22,589 nt of DNA from JBCCSZ01 sp039199225 (GTDB lineage: Bacteria > Bacteroidota > Bacteroidia > Chitinophagales > Saprospiraceae), in NCBI GenBank assembly GCA_039199225.1, contig JBCCSZ010000102.1, forward strand, positions 1 to 22,589, given 5' to 3'. The notes under the pieces are model-generated. The model saw only the letters and a list, made by a program, of their open reading frames with translations, did no database searches and was not told where the DNA came from. Of the stretch, positions 1-6,934 are shown in pieces (positions within the stretch are counted from its first letter, which is position 1; each line of letters opens with the position of its first letter). A program made the position numbers and the translations under genes.

Positions 1-1
1 A

Positions 2-229
2 TTTGATCTGGATAATTTAGACTTTAATCGTTGGGAAGTGTCGGGAACAGTGGGCGCAGGTATGACCATAGATACGCGAGGTGGCGCGTTGTTCATGGAC
101 GCTCGCTATACACACGGCTTGACGGATGTCAACCAACTGCCAATCGTCGACTTAAATGCGAAAAATAGAGGATTTGGGGTAAATATAGGCTACCTGATCA
201 ATCTACAGGGAGGAGGAACAAGACCTTAG
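2..229 (+). CDS. C-terminal fragment of an outer-membrane beta-barrel protein (porin/PorT-like)
   Basis: Open from the left edge of the window to a TAG stop at 227-229, so only the last 75 codons are present. The visible part alternates hydrophobic and polar residues as in beta strands. It contains a glycine-rich turn (GTVGAGM), a strand of the type LFMDARYTHGL, and a closing strand (GFGVNIGYLINL), the pattern of the last strands of small Bacteroidota outer-membrane barrels in the PorT/OMP_b-brl group. The chain ends in a short polar tail (QGGGTRP) rather than a terminal aromatic residue. A role in the outer membrane is inferred from this pattern only. It converges on the minus-strand gene at 324-596, with a palindrome in between. 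Confidence 0.55.
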   Translation, partial: FDLDNLDFNRWEVSGTVGAGMTIDTRGGALFMDARYTHGLTDVNQLPIVDLNAKNRGFGVNIGYLINLQGGGTRP

Positions 230-246
230 CGTGTAGTAATCGCTTT

Positions 247-303
247 CGGCCTGTGATTTGGTGGTCTACTACAGCGTAAGATAGATCACCAAATCACGAG
301 CCG
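247..303. terminator. Long palindrome between convergent genes, probable bidirectional terminator and copy 1 of an intergenic repeat
   Basis: The arms 247-267 and 283-303 pair over about 21 positions with one mismatch and two G-T pairs, around a loop of about 15 bases. The inner arm, GTGATTTGGTGRTCT, also occurs in the palindrome at 4932-4979. The element sits between the stop of the plus-strand barrel gene (229) and the stop of the minus-strand CPMC gene (324), where a two-way terminator would be expected. It is not followed by a clear T run on either strand, so termination is inferred from position and stem strength. Confidence 0.5.
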
Positions 304-323
304 TTCAGCCGTAACTACGGTAT

Positions 324-596
324 CTACGCTTTCGTCCATACTTCTGGCTCTTCATCTTCCTTGCGGCGATTGCGATACCAAATAAAGCCAATCGTACCAA
401 CAATCAGATAAGGAGCTGACAACATGTAGAGAATGCCAGTATTTAAGCCTTTTGCGGCTGTACCACCATCCTTGAGGTTTTTTTCTGCTGAAATCCGACA
501 CATCGGACACTGTGCTTGTACACTAGAAGGCGCAGCCATCTGGATGGTCAACGCCAGGCAGAAAATGCTTAGATATTTTAAAATGTTATTCTTCAT
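324..596 (-). CDS. Small membrane protein with N-terminal signal and CPMC motif
   Basis: A protein of 90 residues. Residues 1-28 look like a signal peptide (positive start, hydrophobic core, VQA before the cut). They are followed at once by C30-P-M-C33, a polar glycine-rich stretch (about 36-51), one membrane helix (about 52-74) and a charged cytoplasmic tail rich in Arg, Lys and Glu. The CPMC pair would lie on the periplasmic face, where CxxC motifs bind metal or exchange disulfides. I know of similar small proteins near oxidase assembly genes in other Bacteroidota, but no established function. The gene follows the SCO-like and DUF420 genes on the same strand, so a part in copper or redox handling for the oxidase is a reasonable guess. 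A promoter-like sequence lies just upstream. Confidence 0.75.
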   Translation of the reverse strand: MKNNILKYLSIFCLALTIQMAAPSSVQAQCPMCRISAEKNLKDGGTAAKGLNTGILYMLSAPYLIVGTIGFIWYRNRRKEDEEPEVWTKA

Positions 597-613
597 TGAA
601 TTAGATTATACTA

Positions 614-644
614 CAAATTTACAATGCATTCTTCAGGCACGCAA
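614..644 (-). promoter_or_regulatory. Bacteroidota-type promoter for the CPMC protein gene
   Basis: Read on the minus strand, TTG (644-642), a 20-base spacer and TAAATTTG (621-614) fit the Bacteroidota primary sigma factor pattern TTG / TAnnTTTG. The spacer equals that of the actA promoter candidate. Transcription would begin about 10 bases before the ATG at 596. The element reaches to the stop codon of the DUF420 gene (650). The gene could therefore be expressed apart from the two genes upstream. Confidence 0.45.
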
Positions 645-649
645 GCCTT

Positions 650-1198
650 TTAACCATAGCAAGGTCGCAACATCAGATAGCAAATCGGGCCGGTGATGGC
701 GACATACAACCAAAGCGGATAAACCCAGCGCGCCATCTTGCGGTGCCGGGCGTACTGTCCCGTGTAAGCCCGAATGAAAGTAAAGAATATAAAGGGCAGA
801 ATCCCTCCTGCCAAGACAATGTGGGTGATCAGCAATACGAAGTAGATCGTCCGACTCGTTCCCTCAAAACAATAGCGCGTTTCCTCTGTCGTAAAGTGAT
901 ACACGACATAGGACAGTAAAAACAAAGCCGACAGTCCCAGGGCCGCATAGATCGATCTGCGATGAGCCTCCATGTTTCGCTGCTTGATGAAGTAAAGAGC
1001 CATCACGAGCGCTACAGCGGTCAGGGCATTGACAGTGGCATGAAAAGGTGGTAAAAAACTAAAATCAATGTCTGTTGGAATCTTATACCGACGCATCAGT
1101 CCCACCAACAACAATACGACAACAGACAGTGCAATGGCTCCCCAGTTTAAGTTACGAGCCAGGGTGCTATTAAAGGGTTTATCTTGAAAGGTCTCCAT
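650..1198 (-). CDS. DUF420 membrane protein, CtaM/YozB-like cytochrome oxidase assembly factor
   Basis: A protein of 182 residues with five hydrophobic helices (about 18-36, 53-71, 82-101, 117-140, 158-176). Histidines in or next to the helices are typical of DUF420: H53 (PFHATVN), H79, H101 (YVVYHF), H126 (LLITHIVLAGG) and H152 (RHRKMARWVYPLWLY). Members of this family (CtaM in Staphylococcus, YozB in Bacillus) are needed for maturation of haem A-containing oxidases, which agrees with the position behind the oxidase genes. I chose the ATG at 1198; a TTG two codons upstream is less likely. The gap to the SCO-like gene is 13 bases, so the two are probably co-transcribed. Confidence 0.85.
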   Translation of the reverse strand: METFQDKPFNSTLARNLNWGAIALSVVVLLLVGLMRRYKIPTDIDFSFLPPFHATVNALTAVALVMALYFIKQRNMEAHRRSIYAALGLSALFLLSYVVYHFTTEETRYCFEGTSRTIYFVLLITHIVLAGGILPFIFFTFIRAYTGQYARHRKMARWVYPLWLYVAITGPICYLMLRPCYG

Positions 1199-1211
1199 AA
1201 ACAAAATAGAT

Positions 1212-1916
1212 TTACAAGTTTTCTTTCTGAGGATTCATCCGTGGGTTGCTCTTCTTCCGAGGCATCGTCAAGGCTATGTGCTCAATCAATCGCTTCTGAG
1301 AGGCAATGTCACCATATGCATAATAGTTGCGAACACCAGCTTTGGTATCGGTAATGACCAGATAGGGATATTGCCTAAAGTCGCTACTGCTGGCTGCACG
1401 CGTACCATATTTCCCTTCGGTATTCCTTCCGTTCTCTAAGTCTGGTACCTGGTACCCCTTGTCCAATAATGCCTGCATGCGATCAGCTTGGGCAGTGAGC
1501 AACAGAATTTGCTTATCGTCTTTGATTTCATAGCGATTCGCCAAGCTTTTCAGCTCATCCGGCGTATCCGTTGCCTTGAGATCATGCAAGAGGAAGAGAA
1601 CGCCGTGGCGGTCGTCAAATTGCTCGTGGAGCCTGCGAATAAAGCCAAACAGATCATCGGTTTGTGGATCATCTGAATTGTAGAAAGCGCTGATCGCAAT
1701 GCTACCAAGTAGACTGTCTTTTGTGAAAGATTGACCGTTTTGATCGCGCAACTCAAAAGCCGGCAGCTCGCCATAGTCCTTCAACTCAGCCAATGCCTGC
1801 TTGTGGTAGGTATAACCTGATTGTAGGTAATACCAAGACCCCAAAGGCAATAAAATAAGGGAAGCAACTAACACCAGACTTTGCAAAGTCTTTCCTAAAG
1901 ATTTTTTCTTCTCCAT
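1212..1916 (-). CDS. SCO-like thioredoxin-fold protein lacking the copper-binding cysteines
   Basis: A protein of 234 residues with an N-terminal membrane anchor (about 10-31) and a periplasmic thioredoxin-like domain. The elements of SCO1/SenC proteins can be followed: LPAFELRDQNGQSFTKDSL (about 51-69), the strand ending at AISAFYN (74-80), a helix with RRLHEQF, and the C-terminal strand YLVITDTKAGVRNYYAYGD (about 185-203). SCO proteins deliver copper to CuA of subunit II through CxxxC and a later His. Here the CxxxC site reads YNSDDPQ, the later His is absent, and the chain has no cysteine. It may be an assembly scaffold rather than a copper carrier. I chose the ATG at 1916, because the longer TTG start at 1955 would overlap the terminator hairpin at 1954-1983 and break up the charged-then-hydrophobic N-terminus. 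Confidence 0.75.
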   Translation of the reverse strand: MEKKKSLGKTLQSLVLVASLILLPLGSWYYLQSGYTYHKQALAELKDYGELPAFELRDQNGQSFTKDSLLGSIAISAFYNSDDPQTDDLFGFIRRLHEQFDDRHGVLFLLHDLKATDTPDELKSLANRYEIKDDKQILLLTAQADRMQALLDKGYQVPDLENGRNTEGKYGTRAASSSDFRQYPYLVITDTKAGVRNYYAYGDIASQKRLIEHIALTMPRKKSNPRMNPQKENL

Positions 1917-1953
1917 ATAATAAAAACAGCTAAAACGCAGGTTTGTTGAAAAC

Positions 1954-1983
1954 AAAAGGCGAGATCGTTTGATCCCGCCTTTT
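1954..1983 (-). terminator. Intrinsic terminator after the oxidase operon
   Basis: The hairpin has arms AAAAGGCG-A-GATC and GATC-C-CGCCTTTT, a four-base loop and one internal mismatch. On the minus strand it ends in TTTTGTTTTC, a usable T run. On the plus strand it is followed by TTTTATTTTTTAATTT, so it could also stop antisense transcription. It lies 52 bases beyond the stop of subunit IV (2036) and just upstream of the SCO-like gene. It therefore marks the likely end of the act-cox transcript, or a point of partial readthrough into the assembly genes. Confidence 0.75.
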
Positions 1984-2035
1984 ATTTTTTAATTTAAGTT
2001 GCAGCGCAATTTTCGTTCATTACACACAACGTCCT

Positions 2036-2470
2036 TTAAAAGTATTTTTTGAATTCATCGTCCGGCAAATGGTATATACTTCCTTCGAGCGGAACGGACT
2101 GATTGACCTTCTTTTCGTTCTTATCTTTTATCTGTTGGCGTCTCGCATTCCAGCTTCCTCCTTCTTGGAAAAAAGCGATCATTCCCCAGATGAGTAGTGC
2201 CGTCGGGAGCAAAACGCTCACCTGTAAACCAGGCACCTCATGCTCCATGTGCATGAACTTGTAGATGATGTAGTATGCTTTGTAAGCAGAGAGGACAATG
2301 ATCAAAAATCCTGCAACCCACAACATCCAACGCATATCTTTTGCACTTTCAAAAATATGCCCTTTACCCAACAGAGAAATGAATACTTCGATGAGTGTGA
2401 CGAGCGCCAAAACGCCCAAGCCGACATATACCTTTTTTACGACTTCTTCGTAATTGTGATGATCTGCCAT
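2036..2470 (-). CDS. coxD: Cytochrome c oxidase subunit IV (prokaryotic type)
   Basis: A protein of 144 residues with three membrane helices (about 15-34, 46-70 and 82-102) and a charged cytoplasmic tail rich in Lys, Asp and Glu. It fits the small subunit IV (COX4_pro) found at the end of Bacteroidota oxidase operons. These subunits carry no redox centre and stabilise the complex. The start is the ATG at 2470 (MADHHNYEEVV), which leaves 43 bases after the subunit III gene. A longer frame opens with TTG at 2542, overlaps coxC and adds an unlikely N-terminus. The C-terminal tail of about 40 residues after the last helix is somewhat long for the family. Confidence 0.85.
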   Translation of the reverse strand: MADHHNYEEVVKKVYVGLGVLALVTLIEVFISLLGKGHIFESAKDMRWMLWVAGFLIIVLSAYKAYYIIYKFMHMEHEVPGLQVSVLLPTALLIWGMIAFFQEGGSWNARRQQIKDKNEKKVNQSVPLEGSIYHLPDDEFKKYF

Positions 2471-2513
2471 TTTATTTCTTACTGAATGATTAGCTAATGA
2501 TTTTATTCGAATA

Positions 2514-3359
2514 TCAGAGTAGGTAGAATACCAGGAATACAAACACCCAAACCAAATCTACAAAGTGCCAGTACAAGCCAATTTTCTCTACCATCTCATA
2601 TCCATTCTTTCGTTTGACATACAATCCACTGGCCGCATTCAATGCAATAATTAAGAGGAAAACGACACCAGAGAATACGTGGAAACCGTGGAAGCCCGTG
2701 ATGAAAAAGAACAATGCACCAAAAGACTTAGGCCCAAATGCCTGCTCCTTGATTTCACCCGTTTCGTTTGATTTATATTTCAGTTTATCGTATGCGCCAT
2801 CGTGGTAATGAATCAGATAAGAGTCACCTGCATTAAAGGTATCTCCTTCTTTGATGCCGTGTCCATCTCCTTCCAAGTAAACACCAGATTCGATATGGGT
2901 ACCGAAAGGATTGGTTGTGACAGACATGTGCTCCTTTGCAATCAAGTTATTCCACTCCCAAGCCTGACAGCCCAGGAAGCCAGCGCCTCCAATGACTGTT
3001 AAGAGCATCCAAAATACAACGCCATTTTTATTTTCGCGATGACCCTCTTGCACCGCACGAACCATCGTAACGGAACTGATGATGAGGAGAAATGACATGA
3101 AGGTCACGAAAATCAAAGGCGCTCCATGTATACCGAAGGGTGCAGTGGAGAATACAAAATCAGGAACCGGCCATGTAGGCATGCTAAAGCGCAGTGCGCC
3201 ATATGCGATCAAAAAGCCTGCGAAAGTAAAAGCATCTGAGAGCAGGAAATACCACATCATCAACTTGCCATAACTCGCGCGGAAAGGCTCTTTTCCTCCC
3301 GACCATGCACCATCTTTTTCTTGCAATTCGGTCTGTTCGGCTATTGTTTCTGTTGCCAT
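2514..3359 (-). CDS. coxC: Cytochrome c oxidase subunit III (long form with periplasmic insertion)
   Basis: A protein of 281 residues. It has the family's landmarks: helices around 32-56, 80-102, 114-132, 213-240 and 258-281, the motif FFFITGFHGFHVFSG (217-231), and the closing YWHFVDLVWVFVF (263-275). Subunit III carries no redox centre; it supports proton uptake and stability of subunit I. Between the helix ending near 132 (followed by CQAWEW) and the next helix there is an unusually long soluble segment (about 140-207), rich in Gly, Asp, His and Lys. In typical members this loop is only a few residues long. It is one of two tandem subunit III genes, with 43 bases to coxD and 45 bases after the shorter copy. 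Confidence 0.92.
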   Translation of the reverse strand: MATETIAEQTELQEKDGAWSGGKEPFRASYGKLMMWYFLLSDAFTFAGFLIAYGALRFSMPTWPVPDFVFSTAPFGIHGAPLIFVTFMSFLLIISSVTMVRAVQEGHRENKNGVVFWMLLTVIGGAGFLGCQAWEWNNLIAKEHMSVTTNPFGTHIESGVYLEGDGHGIKEGDTFNAGDSYLIHYHDGAYDKLKYKSNETGEIKEQAFGPKSFGALFFFITGFHGFHVFSGVVFLLIIALNAASGLYVKRKNGYEMVEKIGLYWHFVDLVWVFVFLVFYLL

Positions 3360-3404
3360 TCTAATAAGTTGTAATAATTAGTAACTTTCAGTCCTACAAA
3401 GGTA

Positions 3405-3983
3405 TTAAGATTGTTGCAAGACGAAAAATACAATTAAATATATCCAAAGTAAATCTACAAAATGCCAATAAGTGAGCGTCAGTTGAAAACGCAACAGCCT
3501 CGCTTTTGTCTGCTTAAAAGGTAAACCAAAAGCATGTACCAAGGCGACGCACAAAACAGTCAAACCGCCTAATACGTGAGCTGCGTGAACTCCTGAAATA
3601 ACATACACAAAATCACCGGAAGGATTGGTCCGCAATGGGACACCCATCTCCATCAGTTGGAGCCAGCCTTGGTATTGAAGTACCACAAAGGCAGTCCCTA
3701 AAATCAGTGATATGATTAATAAGCCACGATAAAGGCTTTTATTTCCTTTTTTGAAAGACCAGTAAGACGAGTGCAAAGTTATGCTGCTCAAGACGATCAC
3801 TGCCGTACTCATGTAGAATAAGCTCGGCATCTGAAATTCCAGCCAATTACCTGCTGCTTGGCGCACCAAGACCGCACTTGTAAAGGCCGTAAACATCATC
3901 ATAATACTAGCACAAGCAACCCACAAGGCAAATTTCTGTGGATGTATCTTACTACTTCTTCCTGTATTGATAGCTGCTTCCAT
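3405..3983 (-). CDS. Second, short cytochrome c oxidase subunit III-like protein
   Basis: A protein of 192 residues with five predicted membrane helices. It contains the subunit III signatures SGVHAAHVLGG (130-140) and YWHFVDLLWIYL (172-183). It is shorter than its downstream neighbour and clearly diverged from it, so this is not a recent duplication. Bacteroidota oxidase operons often carry two such genes; which one takes the classical subunit III position cannot be told from sequence. It starts only 12 bases after the ctaB stop, which implies tight co-expression with haem O synthase. Confidence 0.88.
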   Translation of the reverse strand: MEAAINTGRSSKIHPQKFALWVACASIMMMFTAFTSAVLVRQAAGNWLEFQMPSLFYMSTAVIVLSSITLHSSYWSFKKGNKSLYRGLLIISLILGTAFVVLQYQGWLQLMEMGVPLRTNPSGDFVYVISGVHAAHVLGGLTVLCVALVHAFGLPFKQTKARLLRFQLTLTYWHFVDLLWIYLIVFFVLQQS

Positions 3984-3995
3984 TTTTACTTTTAA

Positions 3996-4868
3996 TTAAA
4001 TTTTATCCAACACCAAAACAATCAACACCATCGGTAAGTAAAAAAACGAGCTGAACATCAGCTTGCGCGCACTGGCTCTGGTAAAATCCCTGTAGAAGTT
4101 CCAGCCATAAAAGGCATAGATCAAACTAAAGATTAAAACCAGTACAGCTGAAATCCAACCAGTAGCTCCCATCCAGTAAGGTACCAACACAACAGGTACC
4201 AAAAGCAAGGCATAAATAAAGGATTGTAAACCCGTATTGCGGTCTTCCACCCCACCCTTCGCAGGTAAGAGATAAAAACCAGCCTTGCTATAATCTTCAT
4301 GCGACAACCAAGCAATGGCCCAAAAGTGCGGAAACTGCCACAAAAACTGAATCGCGAACAGCACCAGGGCCAACATTGTGATTTCTCCTTCATACGCCAC
4401 CGCACCAATCATCGTAGGCAATGCACCGGGGATAGCCCCCACAAACACCGCTATCGGCGAAAGGCGCTTCATAGGCGTGTAAATAAACGAGTAGAAGATA
4501 AAAGACAGCGTCCCCAAAAAAGCGGTCCAAGGATTAAACAAAGCCAAGATCGTGATGCCGATCAAGCTCATAAAACCCGCAGCCATTACTGCCTCGGAAA
4601 CAGTCATCCGACCAGCCGCCAAAGGACGATCCTCCGTCCGCTTCATCAATCGATCAAAGTCTCTTTCCAGTACCTGGTTTAAGGTATTTGCTGCAGCCGT
4701 CACCAACCAGCCCCCACAAGCCAGCAAGATCAACGGCAGCCAAGCAGCAGTTCCCCCGGCAGCTATTAAATAGGCCATCACAGAAGAAAATACCACCAGG
4801 GAAGACAAACGAAACTTTGTCAGCAGTTGGTAGTCTCGAACTTTTTGTCCGATCATACTACCCTGCAT
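3996..4868 (-). CDS. ctaB: Protohaem IX farnesyltransferase (haem O synthase)
   Basis: CtaB joins a farnesyl group to haem B to make haem O, the precursor of haem A in the oxidase. It belongs to the UbiA prenyltransferase superfamily. The first aspartate-rich motif, NQVLERDFDRLMKRTEDRPL, lies at about residues 64-83 and would bind Mg-diphosphate. A second conserved loop (HFWAIAWLSHEDYSKAGFYLLP) lies near residues 185-206. Eight or nine hydrophobic helices follow the family pattern. I chose the ATG at 4868 (290 residues), preceded by AAGGCGGGA, a fair ribosome-binding sequence. Other starts are ATG 4856 and TTG 4901. The gene is separated from coxA by a palindrome, and haem A synthase (ctaA) is not in the window. 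Confidence 0.93.
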   Translation of the reverse strand: MQGSMIGQKVRDYQLLTKFRLSSLVVFSSVMAYLIAAGGTAAWLPLILLACGGWLVTAAANTLNQVLERDFDRLMKRTEDRPLAAGRMTVSEAVMAAGFMSLIGITILALFNPWTAFLGTLSFIFYSFIYTPMKRLSPIAVFVGAIPGALPTMIGAVAYEGEITMLALVLFAIQFLWQFPHFWAIAWLSHEDYSKAGFYLLPAKGGVEDRNTGLQSFIYALLLVPVVLVPYWMGATGWISAVLVLIFSLIYAFYGWNFYRDFTRASARKLMFSSFFYLPMVLIVLVLDKI

Positions 4869-4931
4869 TCCCGCCTTAGCTATCGCACTTCTACTACTCA
4901 ATTTATTGTGAATTATGATCTGTCAAAATGG

Positions 4932-4979
4932 GGTGGTTTGGTGATCTTCCAAAACAAATCACAAGATCACCAAATCACC
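4932..4979. repeat. Intergenic palindromic repeat (copy 2) between coxA and ctaB
   Basis: Arms 4932-4948 and 4963-4979 (17 bases each, one G-T pair) enclose a 14-base loop. The right arm contains AGATCACCAAATCAC, identical to the right arm of the palindrome at 253-297. Overall length (48 against 45 bases) and arrangement are alike, while the loops are unrelated in sequence, so the stem is what is conserved. Read on the minus strand it lies 18 bases after the coxA stop and is followed by CCCCATTTTGACAG. It may therefore act as a weak terminator or an RNA-stabilising hairpin within the operon. Confidence 0.65.
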
Positions 4980-4997
4980 AACTGTTTCTTACCTGTA

Positions 4998-6857
4998 CTA
5001 ATGCATTTCCGATTCCCCATCCATCTTCGGCATATACTGCGGAATGAAATCTTTTCCATCCTTTCCGTAGTCATAAGCCCAACGCTGAACCGTAGGAATC
5101 TTACCATCCCAGTTACCGTGGCCTGCATTGATTGGTGTTGTCCACTCCAATGTAGTCGCACCATATGGGTTGCGAGTCGTCATCTTCTTACCATACCAGA
5201 TGCTGTAGAAGAAGTTGATGACAAACAAGATTTGCAAAGCAAATACAATGATCGCTGCAATAGTGATGAATTTGTTCATCTCAGCAAAGTGGCTGAACGC
5301 ATCGAAAGAGTCGAAGCGGTAGTAACGACGAGGTACACCTGCCATACCGAGGTAGTGCATCGGCCAGAAGATGGCGTAAGCACCAATGAATGTACCCCAG
5401 AAGTGAATCTTTCCGAGCGCCTCATTCATAAAGCGGCCATACATCTTCGGGAACCAGTGGTAAACACCTGCATACATTCCAAAGAAAGCCGCAATACCCA
5501 TCACAATGTGGAAGTGTGCCACAACGAAGTAAGTATCGTGCATCTGGATGTCGATCGCAGAGTTACCCAAGAAGATACCTGTCAAACCACCAGAGATGAA
5601 CATCGAAACGAAACCAATGGCAAATAAACAAGCCGAAGTGAATCGGATGTTACCGCCATATAGCGTAGATATCCAGTTGAACACCTTCACCGCTGAAGGT
5701 ACAGCGATAATCAAGGTGAAGATTACAAAGAAGTTAGAGATGAATGGGTTGACACCAGACATAAACATGTGGTGCGCCCATACGATAAAGGACAAGAAGG
5801 CAATGGCAAGAATTGAATAAACCATCGCTTTGTATCCGAAAATCGGCTTGCGAGAATGTACGGAAAGTACTTCCGATACAAGTCCCATCGCAGGCAATAC
5901 AATGATGTATACTTCAGGGTGTCCCAAGAACCAGAACAAGTGCTGGTACAATACCGGGCTACCACCGACATGCTCCAATGCCTGACCACCGATGTAAATG
6001 TCACTTAAGTAAAAACTCGTTCCCAGCCCACGGTCAAACATCATCAACAAGAAACCAGATACCAATACTGGGAAGGACAACAGACCAATAATAGCTGTGA
6101 TGAAGAAAGCCCAAATGGTCAATGGCAAACGCCACATGCTCATTCCTTTGGTACGTAGGTTCAATACCGTCGTGATGTAGTTGATACCACCTAAGAGGAC
6201 TGAAACGACAAAGAAGACCAGACTTAAAACCCATAGTGTCATCCCAGCACCCGAGCCCGACGAAGCCTGCGGCAACGCACTAAGCGGCGGATAGGCCGTC
6301 CAACCTCCGGCAAAAGGCCCCGTACTGAGGAACAGGGAGGCAAACATGATAACACCTGCTAAGAAAAAGAACCAATAAGAGAACATATTCAGTATGGGCG
6401 AGGCCATATCCCTGGCACCGACTTGTAGGGGTATCAGTAGATTACTAAACGTTCCACTAAGCCCGGCCGTCAATACGAAAAACACGATAATGGTACCGTG
6501 CATCGTCACCAGAGCATAATAAAATTGAGGGTCCAAGGTTCCAATACCTGCCTCGTTAACCGTGATCCACTTACCAAGCAGTGGCTTCAACCAAGCCAGA
6601 CTTTCTTCTGGAAAACCCAACTGCAAACGGAAAATAATGGACATCCCAGCCCCAATGATCGCCCAGAAAATTCCAGTGATCAGGAACTGCTTAGCGATGA
6701 TCTTATGATCTTGACTAAAGATGTAATGCGTGATAAAGTTAGACTGGTACTTATCCCCGTGATGATGATCGTGAAAGTGGTCATCATAACCCAACTCCTC
6801 AATCAGTATCTCCGGGTCGTAAGTTATCGTCGTCGTTTTTGATACAATATCAGCCAT
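4998..6857 (-). CDS. coxA: Cytochrome c oxidase subunit I (A1-type haem-copper oxidase)
   Basis: The catalytic subunit, 619 residues, which reduces oxygen to water and pumps protons. All metal ligands are visible: H120 and H450 for low-spin haem a; H313, H362 and H363 for CuB; H448 for haem a3 (AHFH). E315 in GHPEVY and the D-channel residues N139, D150 (VGARDMASP) and N157 mark the A1 subfamily. K391 (VPSAVKVFNW) is the K-channel lysine. About 12 helices are seen, with a C-terminal extension carrying WTTPINAGHGNWDG. The N-terminus before the first helix is unusually rich in His (seven between 27 and 44). It lies 77 bases after coxB and belongs to the same transcript. Confidence 0.97.
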   Translation of the reverse strand: MADIVSKTTTITYDPEILIEELGYDDHFHDHHHGDKYQSNFITHYIFSQDHKIIAKQFLITGIFWAIIGAGMSIIFRLQLGFPEESLAWLKPLLGKWITVNEAGIGTLDPQFYYALVTMHGTIIVFFVLTAGLSGTFSNLLIPLQVGARDMASPILNMFSYWFFFLAGVIMFASLFLSTGPFAGGWTAYPPLSALPQASSGSGAGMTLWVLSLVFFVVSVLLGGINYITTVLNLRTKGMSMWRLPLTIWAFFITAIIGLLSFPVLVSGFLLMMFDRGLGTSFYLSDIYIGGQALEHVGGSPVLYQHLFWFLGHPEVYIIVLPAMGLVSEVLSVHSRKPIFGYKAMVYSILAIAFLSFIVWAHHMFMSGVNPFISNFFVIFTLIIAVPSAVKVFNWISTLYGGNIRFTSACLFAIGFVSMFISGGLTGIFLGNSAIDIQMHDTYFVVAHFHIVMGIAAFFGMYAGVYHWFPKMYGRFMNEALGKIHFWGTFIGAYAIFWPMHYLGMAGVPRRYYRFDSFDAFSHFAEMNKFITIAAIIVFALQILFVINFFYSIWYGKKMTTRNPYGATTLEWTTPINAGHGNWDGKIPTVQRWAYDYGKDGKDFIPQYMPKMDGESEMH

Positions 6858-6934
6858 GACTGTTAAATAATTTGTGGGTTAATTCTTCAATATAGAATAC
6901 TACTGGTCCTTGTCTGTTTGTCTGTTTATATCTT

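Noticed and set aside
324..596. CPMC protein as a lipoprotein
   Set aside because: The residues before C30 (SSVQAQ) do not form a lipobox; they fit a signal peptidase I site.
1917..1955. N-terminal extension of the SCO-like gene from a TTG at 1955
   Set aside because: It would begin within the terminator hairpin and add a poor N-terminus; the ATG at 1916 gives a normal membrane anchor.
2471..2542. N-terminal extension of coxD overlapping coxC
   Set aside because: It relies on a TTG start and overlaps the upstream gene; the ATG at 2470 begins the conserved part.
4827..5627. Open frame of 266 codons on the plus strand across the coxA end and the ctaB start
   Set aside because: It overlaps two certain genes and the palindromic repeat, and its translation shows no recognisable domain.
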